A stretch of DNA of 64,000 nt, taken from Actinobacillus capsulatus DSM 19761 (GTDB taxonomy: Bacteria; Pseudomonadota; Gammaproteobacteria; Enterobacterales; Pasteurellaceae). The notes below the pieces were generated by a model. The model did no database searches, was not told the DNA's origin, and saw only the letters and a program-made list of their open reading frames with translations. Every line of letters starts with the position of its first letter. Within the stretch, counting starts at the first letter, position 1. This document shows, one piece after another, positions 30,017 through 39,201 of this stretch. Both the position numbers and the translations under genes were made by a program. The stretch is from NCBI RefSeq assembly GCF_000374285.1, contig NZ_KB893932.1:62001-126000 (forward strand), read 5' to 3'.

Positions 30017-31531
30017 ATGTTTGGATTTGATCCTACCACGACCACATTCCTGATTTATATCATCGGAATGATCTTAATCGGCTTTATCGCCTATCGTGTT
30101 ACCAATAATCTTTCGGACTATATCTTAGGTGGTCGCCGTTTAGGCAGCTTTGTGACAGCATTATCTGCTGGAGCGTCCGATATGTCAGGCTGGCTTTTGA
30201 TGGGCTTACCGGGTGCGATTTATGCAGGCGGCTTAATTGAAGGCTGGTTAGCGATCGGCTTAACCATCGGTGCTTACCTCAACTGGAAATTAGTTGCAGG
30301 CCGCCTACGTTCTCATACGGAACACAGTGGCGACGCTCTAACCTTACCCGAATATTTTCATAATCGTTTTGGTGACAAAACCAAACTAACCAAAATCCTA
30401 TCTGCAGTTATTTTTCTACTCTTTTTTGCGGTTTACTGTGCTTCAGGCGTAGTAGCGGGCGCACGAGTTTTTGAAAATCTATTCGGTGTACCTTATGCCG
30501 ATGCCATTTGGTACGGTGCGATTGCAACCATCCTCTACACTTTTATCGGTGGTTTCTTAGCGGTAAGTTGGACGGATACAATTCAAGCTTCACTGATGTT
30601 ATTTGCGCTCATCTTAACGCCTGTTTTCGTTATCTTAAACGTAGGCGGCATTGAAGCGATGCAAGAAAGCATTGCACTTGCCGAAGTTGCTGCAAATAAG
30701 AATTACAATGATATGTTTACCGGCACAACCGTTCTCGGTGTATTAAGCTTATTAGCATGGGGCTTAGGTTATTTCGGTCAACCGCACATTGTAGTGCGCT
30801 TTATGGCGGCGGAAAGTGTCAAATCTCTTGAAAATGCACGCCGCATCAGTATGACCTGGATGGTTATCTGCCTTGCCGGTGCTATCGGTATCGGTTATTT
30901 CGGTATGGCATACTTCTTTAAATTCCCAGAAAATGCCCAAGTCGTTAACCAAAATAATGAACAAATCTTTATTGAACTGGCAAAATTATTATTCAATCCT
31001 TGGATCGCCGGTGTTTTATTATCAGCGATCTTAGCGGCGGTAATGAGTACCCTTTCAGCACAACTTTTAATTTGCTCAAGCGCAATTACCGAAGACTTAT
31101 ATAAAGGTATTATTCGCCCATCTGCAACGGATAAAGAATTAGTCTGGCTTGGTCGAGTAATGGTGCTTGCCGTAGCGGCGCTTGCCATTTACATTGCACA
31201 AGATCCGAATAGCCAAGTATTTGCTTTAGTAAAAGACGCTTGGGCAGGTTTTGGTTCGGCATTTGGCCCTGTCGTGTTATTATCACTGTTCTGGAAACGT
31301 ATGAACGGCTTTGGGGCGATTGCCGGTATGTTAACCGGGGCATTAATCGTTTATTTCTGGAAAGACTTAACCGTAGCGCTTTCACTGCCTGAAATGTATT
31401 CGATGATTCCGAGCTTTATCAGTGCAATGTTTACCATCGTAATTATCTCACTGATCACGCCAGCACCAAGTAAAGAAGTTATCGAAACTTTCGAACGAGC
31501 CGATAAGTCTTATTTAGACGAAGTAAAATAA
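30017..31531 (+). CDS. putP: Sodium/proline symporter
   Basis: PutP imports proline with sodium across the inner membrane. The 504 residues have about 12-13 membrane helices of the SSS family. Typical segments include DYILGGRRLG, SAGASDMSGWLLMGLPG and the FAVYCASGVVAGAR helix. GAGGA lies before the ATG. It is followed by a hairpin and then putA, so transport and breakdown of proline are encoded together. Confidence 0.95.
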   Translation: MFGFDPTTTTFLIYIIGMILIGFIAYRVTNNLSDYILGGRRLGSFVTALSAGASDMSGWLLMGLPGAIYAGGLIEGWLAIGLTIGAYLNWKLVAGRLRSHTEHSGDALTLPEYFHNRFGDKTKLTKILSAVIFLLFFAVYCASGVVAGARVFENLFGVPYADAIWYGAIATILYTFIGGFLAVSWTDTIQASLMLFALILTPVFVILNVGGIEAMQESIALAEVAANKNYNDMFTGTTVLGVLSLLAWGLGYFGQPHIVVRFMAAESVKSLENARRISMTWMVICLAGAIGIGYFGMAYFFKFPENAQVVNQNNEQIFIELAKLLFNPWIAGVLLSAILAAVMSTLSAQLLICSSAITEDLYKGIIRPSATDKELVWLGRVMVLAVAALAIYIAQDPNSQVFALVKDAWAGFGSAFGPVVLLSLFWKRMNGFGAIAGMLTGALIVYFWKDLTVALSLPEMYSMIPSFISAMFTIVIISLITPAPSKEVIETFERADKSYLDEVK

Positions 31532-31535
31532 AAAC

Positions 31536-31570
31536 AAAAGCGATTTGCTGTTTAACAGTGAATCGCTTTT
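31536..31570 (+). terminator. Hairpin between putP and putA
   Basis: aaaagcgatt (31536-31545) pairs with aatcgctttt (31561-31570). An inner ctgtt/aacag stem and a T-run follow. It suggests that putP transcription mostly ends before putA. Confidence 0.75.
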
Positions 31571-31648
31571 TTGTTTGGCGTTACGTAAAAAATATGACAA
31601 AAACGACCGCTTGTTAACAAGCAAACACAACATACTGAGGAGCCTATT

Positions 31649-34600
31649 ATGCAACAATATCATCTTCTCCCTAGCACTTCGATTCGCCCTACTCTTAGTC
31701 AACACTATCGTATTAATGAGACTGAACTTGTGCAGCAGCTTTTAACCGAAGCAAGAACGGATGAGCATCAACCGAATATTAAAGCGCTAACCCGTCAGCT
31801 TGTCGAAAAGGTGCGAGCTAATCGCCAAAAAGCCAGTGGTGTCGATGCATTGATGCACGAGTTTTCGCTTTCAAGCCAAGAAGGTATCGCTTTAATGTGT
31901 TTAGCTGAAGCTTTACTACGTATCCCCGATCAAGCGACTCGAGACAAACTGATTAAAGATAAAATCGCAAAAGGTGATTGGAAGTCGCATATAGGCAAAA
32001 GCCCGTCTCTGTTTGTGAATGCTTCCGCATGGGGACTGGTATTTACAGGTAAAGTGCTTTCGCTGTCTGAAACTTCACTTTCCCAAACGCTCATTCAACT
32101 CATCAATAAAGGCGGAGAACCGATGATCCGCCAAGGAATGGATTTTGCAATGCGCTTACTAGGCAAACAATTCGTTACCGGCGAAACCATTCAAATTGCC
32201 CTTAAAAATAGCGAAGCTCGTTTTAACAAAGGCTTCCGCTTTACCTACGATATGCTTGGTGAGTCGGCATTTACCGAAGAAGATGCCAAGCGCTACTATC
32301 AAGATTATGTCTCTTCCGTACATGCGGTCGGTGCGGTATCAAGAGGGCTTGGCGTTTATCAGTCATCCGGTATATCGGTAAAACTCTCCGCTATTCACCC
32401 TCGCTACTCGCTGGCGCAACACGATCGCGTTGTCGCAGAACTCTATCCTCGTTTACGTGATTTATGTTTACTTGCCAAACGCTATGATATCGGCATCAAC
32501 ATTGATGCCGAAGAAGCCGACCGCTTAGAAATCTCACTCGATCTCATCGACCGTTTGTTAACTGAGCCGGCACTTGCAGGATTTGAGGGTATTGGCTTTG
32601 TGGTGCAAGCTTACCAAAAACGCTGTTTATCGGTAATTGACTATCTGATTCAAACAGCACGAGAAAAACAACGTAAGCTAATGATTCGTTTAGTGAAAGG
32701 CGCATATTGGGATGCTGAGATCAAACGAGCGCAAGCAGACTGTGCCAGCGGTTATCCGGTTTTCTCACGTAAAGTGCATACCGATTTAAATTACATTGCC
32801 TGTGCTAAAAAATTACTCGACGCTCAAGATGTGATCTATCCACAATTTGCCACTCACAACGCCCAAACACTTGCTACTATTTATCACCTTGCCAAAGGCA
32901 AAAAGTTTGAATTCCAATGTTTACACGGTATGGGAGAAACCTTATACGACCAAGTGGTCGGCAAAGAAAACCTTGATATTCAATGCCGTGTTTATGCGCC
33001 GGTCGGTTCTTACCAAACCTTATTAGCCTATTTGGTGCGCCGTTTATTAGAAAATGGTTCAAACAGTTCATTTGTCAATCAATTAGTTGACGAGCGAGTA
33101 TCGGTCGAAAGCTTAACCGAAGATCCGGTGCTGAAAGCGGAAAAGACTGCAGGCTCAATGCACCCGAAAATTCCATTACCTCGTAACTTATTTAACGATC
33201 GTGTTAATTCTCGGGGTTACGATCTCAGTGATGCGCTGCAGCTTGAACGCCTCCAAACACAGCTTAACCAACTAGCAAAAACACAATACAAAGCTTATCC
33301 GTTGCTAGCCGACAGTTATTATGAAGGCAGTACCACCAAACCGATTTTTAATCCAGCATTGAACAACCAACAAATCGGCGAAGTCATTTTCACTCACCCG
33401 TCAGATGTCGAAAAAGCTTTTGCAATTGCCGAGCAAAATCAGACCGCTTGGCAAGCAACACCTCCGACACAAAGAGCGGAAATTCTCGAGAAACTCGCCG
33501 ATTTAATGGAAAGCAATATGCTGATTTTATTCGATCTGGCAGTGCGGGAAGCGGGTAAAACGCTGAATAATGCGATTGCCGAAGTCAGAGAAGCGGTCGA
33601 TTTTTGTCGTTATTATGCAAATGAAGTGAAGCGCAATCCGCAGGCGTATCAGAATCCAAGAGGAATTATCGTTGCGATTAGCCCGTGGAACTTCCCGTTG
33701 GCGATTTTTACCGGTGAAGTCGTTTCCGCTTTAGTTGCCGGTAATGTGGTGTTGGCGAAGCCGGCGGAACAAACTTCCTTAATGGCTCATTATGCGGTGG
33801 AATTATGCTATCAAGCTGGCATTCCAAAAGGCATTTTACAATGCTTACCGGGTAGCGGTACGGAAATCGGTAATAAATTAACTGCCGATCCTCGTGTGGA
33901 CGGCGTGATTTTCACCGGTTCGACCGAAACCGCCAAAACCATTAACCGCAATTTGCAAAAACAAAGCAAAATCGTACCGCTTATTGCGGAAACTGGCGGA
34001 CAAAACGCCTTGATTATGGATAGCTCCGCGCTCGGCGAACAAGTGGTGGCGGATGTACTTAACTCGGCGTTTGATTCCGCTGGGCAACGTTGTTCAGCAC
34101 TTCGAGTACTTTATCTACAAGAAGATGTTGCTGATCACATTCTCACGATGCTTAAAGGTGCAATGGCGGAGTTACGTGTCGGCAAACCGCAATTACTGAA
34201 TACCGATGTCGGCCCGGTGATCGATCGCACGGCAAAAAGTCGCTTACTGGCGCATATTGAAAAAATGAAAGCGGTGGCAAAATCGTACTATCAAGTGCCG
34301 ATAGCCGCGGAGGTGGAACAGAACGGGATTTTTGTACCGCCAACCTTACTTGAAATCGATCATATCTCACAAATTGAACATGAAGTGTTTGGCCCAGTAC
34401 TACACGTGATTCGCTTTAATGCCAACCAATTCGAACAAATTATTCATGACATTAACTCGACCGGTTTCGGATTAACCAGCGGTTTACATAGTCGTATTGA
34501 TACCACCATTAATCAATGGCTCGACAAAGTACATGCTGGTAACTTATATGTAAATCGTAATACGGTCGGTGCAGTGGTCGGTGTGCAACCGTTCGGCGGC

Positions 34601-35242
34601 ATGGGACTTTCCGGTACAGGACCAAAAGCCGGCGGACCGCTTTATCTACAACGATTGGTAAAAAGCGAGGCTTGGACACTTGCTGATTTAGAAGGCGAAA
34701 CGGTTATAGCGACGGATAAACTTGAGCAAGCCATTAGCCAAACGCTTAGCGGTGAGCAACAAAGCGAAACGTTAACTCTCTTGCAAAATTTACGCAAAAA
34801 ATCACCGCTTGCAAAAGTATTTAAAATGCAGGGCATTACTGGCGAAAATAACTATTTACGCTTTGAAGCTCGCCCAATGATTGCAGTAAGTAATGGCTCA
34901 CTGTTCGAACAAATCAAAGCATTGATAGCTATTGCGGTATGCGGCAGTAAAGCGGTGGTTAAAGAGGGTTCGCCGTTAGCAGAATACGCACATCAATTTG
35001 CCGAATACTTAATGGTAGCAGATGACTTTAATAGCTTCCGAGCATTAAGTGTAATGATTGTACTTGAGCCGCTTTCCATGCAAGAACGTCAACATTATGC
35101 CGAGCGTAACGGTGCGATTTTAACTTATGTGGAAAGCCTTGAATTGGCGCTTTCATTGTTACCGCTGGTACATGAAAAATCGATCAGCATTAACACTGCA
35201 GCCGCCGGCGGTAATGCAACACTTATGAGTGAAATGGATTAG
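31649..35242 (+). CDS. putA: Bifunctional proline dehydrogenase / glutamate-semialdehyde dehydrogenase
   Basis: PutA oxidises proline to glutamate in two steps with substrate channelling. The 1197-residue product has a proline dehydrogenase barrel (about residues 200-490; GIGINIDAEEADR, RLVKGAYWDAE). The aldehyde dehydrogenase domain (about 580-1010) has the motif AETGGQNALIMDSSA and catalytic Cys in SAGQRCSALRV. A C-terminal domain ends near residue 1190. It is about 120 residues shorter than E. coli PutA and lacks the N-terminal ribbon-helix-helix repressor domain, so it is an enzyme only and cannot repress put genes itself. Confidence 0.95.
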   Translation: MQQYHLLPSTSIRPTLSQHYRINETELVQQLLTEARTDEHQPNIKALTRQLVEKVRANRQKASGVDALMHEFSLSSQEGIALMCLAEALLRIPDQATRDKLIKDKIAKGDWKSHIGKSPSLFVNASAWGLVFTGKVLSLSETSLSQTLIQLINKGGEPMIRQGMDFAMRLLGKQFVTGETIQIALKNSEARFNKGFRFTYDMLGESAFTEEDAKRYYQDYVSSVHAVGAVSRGLGVYQSSGISVKLSAIHPRYSLAQHDRVVAELYPRLRDLCLLAKRYDIGINIDAEEADRLEISLDLIDRLLTEPALAGFEGIGFVVQAYQKRCLSVIDYLIQTAREKQRKLMIRLVKGAYWDAEIKRAQADCASGYPVFSRKVHTDLNYIACAKKLLDAQDVIYPQFATHNAQTLATIYHLAKGKKFEFQCLHGMGETLYDQVVGKENLDIQCRVYAPVGSYQTLLAYLVRRLLENGSNSSFVNQLVDERVSVESLTEDPVLKAEKTAGSMHPKIPLPRNLFNDRVNSRGYDLSDALQLERLQTQLNQLAKTQYKAYPLLADSYYEGSTTKPIFNPALNNQQIGEVIFTHPSDVEKAFAIAEQNQTAWQATPPTQRAEILEKLADLMESNMLILFDLAVREAGKTLNNAIAEVREAVDFCRYYANEVKRNPQAYQNPRGIIVAISPWNFPLAIFTGEVVSALVAGNVVLAKPAEQTSLMAHYAVELCYQAGIPKGILQCLPGSGTEIGNKLTADPRVDGVIFTGSTETAKTINRNLQKQSKIVPLIAETGGQNALIMDSSALGEQVVADVLNSAFDSAGQRCSALRVLYLQEDVADHILTMLKGAMAELRVGKPQLLNTDVGPVIDRTAKSRLLAHIEKMKAVAKSYYQVPIAAEVEQNGIFVPPTLLEIDHISQIEHEVFGPVLHVIRFNANQFEQIIHDINSTGFGLTSGLHSRIDTTINQWLDKVHAGNLYVNRNTVGAVVGVQPFGGMGLSGTGPKAGGPLYLQRLVKSEAWTLADLEGETVIATDKLEQAISQTLSGEQQSETLTLLQNLRKKSPLAKVFKMQGITGENNYLRFEARPMIAVSNGSLFEQIKALIAIAVCGSKAVVKEGSPLAEYAHQFAEYLMVADDFNSFRALSVMIVLEPLSMQERQHYAERNGAILTYVESLELALSLLPLVHEKSISINTAAAGGNATLMSEMD

Positions 35243-35267
35243 CGTTACCCGAATCAGCTTAATATTT

Positions 35268-35294
35268 ATCCCCTTAGCCACAAACTAAGGGGAT
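35268..35294 (+). terminator. putA terminator
   Basis: atccccttag (35268-35277) pairs with ctaaggggat (35285-35294), followed by TTTTATTTT. It lies 25 bases past the putA stop. Confidence 0.85.
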
Positions 35295-35331
35295 TTTTAT
35301 TTTCTGTTTAGCAAGTCATTTTCTTTTCGGC

Positions 35332-35337
35332 TATAAT
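35332..35337 (+). promoter_or_regulatory. -10 element of uraA promoter
   Basis: A perfect TATAAT, in the context ggctataatgcgcc, lies 64 bases before the uraA ATG. The -35 region is poor. Confidence 0.5.
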
Positions 35338-35400
35338 GCGCCGACTATCCCATGAGGTAGTGTTTACGTATGTTAATTCAAACCGAGAGTTGAAACAAAA

Positions 35401-36627
35401 ATGACAAATCAAACTATCAGCACACCTAAACAGGTGTTTGTTGGCTTACAAATGCTATTTGTGGCATTTGGTGCTTTAGTATTAATGCCATTAATTACCG
35501 GCTTAGATCCTAATACAGCCCTCCTTACTGCCGGTATCGGCACCCTACTTTTCCAACTTTGTACCAAAGGTCAAGTGCCTATTTTTCTCGCCTCTTCCTT
35601 CGCATTTATCGCACCGATTCAATACGGCGTACAGCAATGGGGCATCCCAACCACTATGGGTGGCTTGGTATTTACCGGTTTCGTTTACTTCGTATTAAGT
35701 TCATTAGTGAAATGGAAAGGGGCAAATATTCTCGAAAAACTTTTCCCACCGGTGGTAGTTGGTCCGGTAATCATTATTATCGGCTTAGGTTTAGCCCCGA
35801 CTGCGGTTGATATGGCACTAGGCAAAGGCACAACCATTGAACCAAATACCGCCTTATTGATTTCAATGGCAACTTTAATTACTACACTTATCGTAGCAGT
35901 CTTTGCCAAAGGTTTAATAAAATTAGTCCCGATTATGTTCGGAATTGTGGTTGGTTATATCCTTTCGCTCGTGTTTGGCATCATTGATTTTAGCCCGGTA
36001 ACTAATGCCGATTGGTTTAGCTTACCGAAACTCACCACGCCGGAATTTAAGTTAGAAGCGATTCTTTACTTATTACCAATCGCCCTTGCACCAGCAGTCG
36101 AACACGTCGGCGGCATTATGGCGATCAGCTCGGTAACCGGTAAAGATTTTATGAATAAACCGGGTTTACACCGCACATTATTAGGTGATGGCGTTGCAAC
36201 CTCTGCAGCAGCATTCCTAGGCGGCCCACCAAATACTACCTATGCGGAAGTTACCGGTGCGGTTATGCTCACCAAAAACTTTAACCCGCGTGTAATGACC
36301 TTTGCTGCGGTTTGGGCAATTGCCATTTCATTCTGTGGCAAAGTCGGTGCGTTCCTACAAACCATTCCGGGCGTAGTGATGGGTGGTATTATGATGTTAG
36401 TTTTCGGTTCTATCGCGGCAGTTGGTATGAGTACATTAATTCGTGCCAAAGTGGATATGGGCGAAGCTCGCAACCTCTGTATCGTTTCAGTAGTCATGAC
36501 CTTCGGCATCGGTGGCATGCTGATCAACGTTGGCGAGTTCTCACTGAAAGGCATCAGCCTCTGCGCAATCGCCGCAATTGTGATGAACTTACTGCTCCCA
36601 AAAGAAGCAGCTAAAAAAGCAGAATAA
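35401..36627 (+). CDS. uraA: Uracil:proton symporter (NCS2 family)
   Basis: UraA imports uracil across the inner membrane. The 408-residue protein has about 14 membrane segments. The key glutamate-bearing motif PIALAPAVEHVGGIMAIS and the GGPPNTTYAEVTGAV segment of NCS2 nucleobase transporters are intact. It has its own promoter and ends in an uptake-signal hairpin. It is the last housekeeping gene before the accessory locus. Confidence 0.93.
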   Translation: MTNQTISTPKQVFVGLQMLFVAFGALVLMPLITGLDPNTALLTAGIGTLLFQLCTKGQVPIFLASSFAFIAPIQYGVQQWGIPTTMGGLVFTGFVYFVLSSLVKWKGANILEKLFPPVVVGPVIIIIGLGLAPTAVDMALGKGTTIEPNTALLISMATLITTLIVAVFAKGLIKLVPIMFGIVVGYILSLVFGIIDFSPVTNADWFSLPKLTTPEFKLEAILYLLPIALAPAVEHVGGIMAISSVTGKDFMNKPGLHRTLLGDGVATSAAAFLGGPPNTTYAEVTGAVMLTKNFNPRVMTFAAVWAIAISFCGKVGAFLQTIPGVVMGGIMMLVFGSIAAVGMSTLIRAKVDMGEARNLCIVSVVMTFGIGGMLINVGEFSLKGISLCAIAAIVMNLLLPKEAAKKAE

Positions 36628-36649
36628 TTTTTAACGTTCTTCTTATAAA

Positions 36650-36711
36650 ACAAGTGGTCAAATTTCACCAAAAATTTGCAAATTGCAAAAGATTTTAGAA
36701 ATTTGACCGCT
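36650..36711. terminator. Facing uptake-signal pair, left border of the toxin locus
   Basis: acaagtggtcaaattt (from 36649) faces aaatttgaccgctt (to 36711) around a tttgcaaattgcaaaa centre. It separates uraA (+) from the convergent toxin/immunity locus (-), and the left-hand signal has one changed base (caagtggt). Confidence 0.7.
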
Positions 36712-36732
36712 TATATATCATAATAGTCGCAA

Positions 36733-36957
36733 TTATCTATTTCTCTTATCTACTTCCCATAAATAATATATAGATATAAGAGGGGACATAATCGCATACC
36801 CTATATAATATTTAGACTCAGGAAAATCTATAGGATTACTATTAATAAAATAGCCGACTAATTCCGTTCCTATTGACAATATTGTATGAACAAATCCAAA
36901 ACAAAGAAAAAATATAATTGTACAAAATGCAAATTTCATTATTTTATTTTTCATCAT
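36733..36957 (-). CDS. Two-helix membrane protein, candidate immunity protein
   Basis: A 74-residue protein with two predicted membrane helices (residues about 8-28 and 45-65). Reading from an upstream ATG at 36993 is possible, but ATG 36957 (MMKNKIMKFAFC) has AAGGGG six bases before it. It overlaps the toxin-fragment stop at 36944, as toxin and immunity genes often do. Small inner-membrane proteins directly after a CdiA C-terminus commonly act as immunity proteins, so I infer that role for the neighbouring tip. No family is recognised. Confidence 0.55.
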   Translation of the reverse strand: MMKNKIMKFAFCTIIFFLCFGFVHTILSIGTELVGYFINSNPIDFPESKYYIGYAIMSPLISIYYLWEVDKRNR

Positions 36958-38130
36958 TACGCCCCTTATAAGAACTATCAATTTCATTTTCAACTTTATT
37001 CTCTACAGATTTAGAGGAAATATTATCTATAGTATTCCCATATAAAGATGGAATTATGCTTGGCTTATAAGGTTCTGATATTTCATAAGGCAAATACCCT
37101 TTCCTTTCAGTATAATTTTTCCAGTTTGGGTTTATCTTATTATTTAATGGAATTTCGATACCTTTTCCAATAACTCCGCCTACTGCAGTCGTAATCATCG
37201 ATGTACCTCCCTTGACTATCGGGTTTTCTTCTGTTCTAACGGAAGCATCAATAACTTCTGTAGCTGTATTTACTACAGTTGTTCCTATAACTCCCATATC
37301 TTTAGTAACAACTCCAATTACTGTAGATATACCAATTTTTACAGGGTCTACTTTTGAAACATCTCCACCTTACTCTATCAATTGTCCTACTATTTCAGAT
37401 ATGCCACTTAAACCACCAGTTATAATCGTTGAGCTAGATGAGACAGAAGAAACGCCTCTTCCAAATATAAGAGCCAAATACTCTTGCAATTGTAACTTTT
37501 TAACCTCTTTCTCATATTGTTCATAATATGTTTCTGCTTTTTGTTTATCTCCATTGAACATTGCTTTCGCCATTACTTCTATTGTCTGCTTACAATCTGC
37601 ACTTGGGTATATATCATCTGCAAAACGATTATTCTCCACCGCCCGTTTTCCAATCTCTACCCCTACAATACCAATACCGCTCGCCGTACTATCTCCTGTA
37701 AGGCCTCCTGCCAATCCTGCCGCAATTTGGCTTAAATTCGCGACATTCCGTTTTTGGCTATCACTCAGGCTTTCAGGTTCGATTCTGTATTACCCTCTGT
37801 CTCTTTCTTAATGAACTTATTCAGATACGGTGATGCCGCGCCCATCGCGTGACCTGCCATTTTTGACATATCACTACTTGCGCCCGCACTCACGCTTGTC
37901 ACTTTAATATCACTACGGTTCTCGATATCTGCCGTGCTCAGCGTACCCGTCTTCATCCGGTGATTCGCTTTATCCCCCTCTGCATTAATCACACCGCCTG
38001 CTAGGTGTGTGTTTTCCTCTACATTAATTCCTGACGTTTTTCCAATGTTAAAGCCTGACTGTTGATTTACTTGAGCGTAATCCACCTTCGCTTTATTTTG
38101 GTTGATTTGGGCTGATACATATACACTACA
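36944..38130 (-). pseudogene. Displaced CdiA C-terminal fragment with VENN motif
   Basis: This is the end of a CdiA/FhaB exoprotein without its N-terminus. Part one (about 38130-37765) reads as filamentous-haemagglutinin repeat (KTSGINVEENTHLAGGVI) and leads into AASPYLNKFIK. A frameshift between 37765 and 37800 then moves to the frame of the pretoxin region, with SLSDSQKRNVANLSQ and the VENN motif at 37628-37639. An in-frame TAA at 37370-37372 interrupts this just before the toxin tip (GGDVSKVDPVKIG). The tip ends at 36944 and has Gly/Val-rich hydrophobic stretches. With no start, no signal and two lesions, it cannot be expressed as a whole. Confidence 0.75.
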
Positions 38131-38159
38131 TCTATTGGATATCGACTCCTAACACAAAA

Positions 38160-38219
38160 AAGCGGTCAAATTCTCTAAATTCTTGCAAATTACAAAAAAT
38201 TTTGAGAATTTGACCGCTT
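38160..38219. terminator. Facing uptake-signal pair between toxin cassettes
   Basis: aagcggtcaaattctc (38160-38175) faces gagaatttgaccgctt (38204-38219), 16 bp of perfect stem with ttgcaaatt between. It lies directly after the SUKH-like immunity remnant and before the displaced CdiA fragment. Confidence 0.75.
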
Positions 38220-38235
38220 ATATATCACATCCCCC

Positions 38236-38597
38236 TTACTCTTGAGCTTCAGAAATAATGAATTTTAACCACTCTTCAAAGTTCTTAACTTCGTAGTGGT
38301 TATTTCGATTACCAAGATCATATACATAAACTTTTGGATCTCCTGAGTGATCAAGCAAGTTAAAACAAGCTGCCCAATCTCCATCTCGAGCAAAAGAGAT
38401 TAAATTTTGTATTCCAGTAAAATGCTCCAATGCTTGAGTATATACTTCTAACTCTGAATCATAACAATCTTCAAACCACCAAGGAGAAACGGAATATTGG
38501 CTATTTCTGTAAAATCAGCAGAAATTTCCAAATATTTTGATGGATAAATGAAACCTGCAAGTACATTTGGGGAATATACACTAAAGGAATTTCTCAT
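38236..38597 (-). pseudogene. Frameshifted SUKH (SMI1/KNR4)-like immunity gene
   Basis: Two frames read together give a protein of about 120 residues: MRNSFSVYSPNVLAGFIY from ATG 38597, then DF|YRNSQYSVSPWWFEDC. The later part has ISFARDGDWAACFNLLDHS, PKVYVYDLG and FEEWLKF, typical of the SUKH immunity superfamily. The frames meet at a run of four A/T (38511-38514). Adding one base restores the reading through, so a single-base loss in a homopolymer is the likely lesion. Its ATG follows the toxin-scrap stop by six bases. Confidence 0.75.
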
Positions 38598-38603
38598 AAT
38601 GTT

Positions 38604-38791
38604 TTACCTTTCTATATTAGGATCATGTAATGTACCATTTGGATTTTTCATATTCCACCCATTAGGAACTCCTTTCATTTCAGATTGTCTTTGAATCCTT
38701 ATTGATACAGTTTCTCTTTACTCCCGATATAGCTAGGCTTCTGCCCAAAGCTCTTATAATTCTTATAACAATTGTAAGTTTTAAATGAGTA
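38604..38791 (-). pseudogene. Toxin C-terminal scrap with one-base frameshift
   Basis: About 60 codons of a toxin tail remain: YSFKTYNCYKNYKSFG, then KPSYIGSK|RETVSIRIQRQ, then KGVPNGWNMKNPNGTLHDPN and the stop at 38604. The join (38717-38719) needs one extra A in an AAA run. An in-frame TAG at 38792-38794 marks the upstream limit. The toxin family is not recognised. It is followed directly by the frameshifted SUKH-like immunity gene, so the pair decayed together. Confidence 0.6.
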
Positions 38792-38809
38792 CTACTTAGA
38801 AAACATATC

Positions 38810-39190
38810 CTAGCCACAAAAAAAGTAATTTCCATTATCTTGCAACCAACCAATATCTACAGGACACTTAACATACCACCAAAGATTATTTATATCCTTT
38901 TCTGGTATATCTTCATCATATTCTTCAGGGAAAGACCTATAGATATAATTCAATTGTATTTCTAAATTAGATTTATCTAGTAAATCATGATTTTCCACCC
39001 ATTCTCTAAATTTAATGATTCCTTGTTTAGAAGTAACGATATATTCTATGCACTCAATAAATGCTCTCTTTGTAAAATTATAATCTGTAATATTAATTTC
39101 AATGAGAAATGCTTCTAAAGCAAAATAAATGGCATTGATATTTTTGAATTTAGAATCTTTAATTACCTCAATATAATTTATATTCTTCAT
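38810..39190 (-). CDS. Candidate immunity protein of orphan toxin 2
   Basis: A 126-residue acidic, AT-rich cytosolic protein without signal or membrane segment. It has no family I recognise (visible patch: NNLWWYVKCPVDIGWL near residues 98-113). It starts 11 bases after the orphan toxin stop with AGAGG before its ATG. That is the expected place for the cognate immunity gene. It is intact. Its role is inferred from position only. Confidence 0.55.
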   Translation of the reverse strand: MKNINYIEVIKDSKFKNINAIYFALEAFLIEINITDYNFTKRAFIECIEYIVTSKQGIIKFREWVENHDLLDKSNLEIQLNYIYRSFPEEYDEDIPEKDINNLWWYVKCPVDIGWLQDNGNYFFCG

Positions 39191-39201
39191 TTTATACCTC
39201 T

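Noticed and set aside
35401-36671. Additional plus- and minus-strand frames inside uraA (for example 35559-35810, 36240-36671)
   Set aside because: They are shadows of a strongly supported membrane transporter gene and show no independent features.
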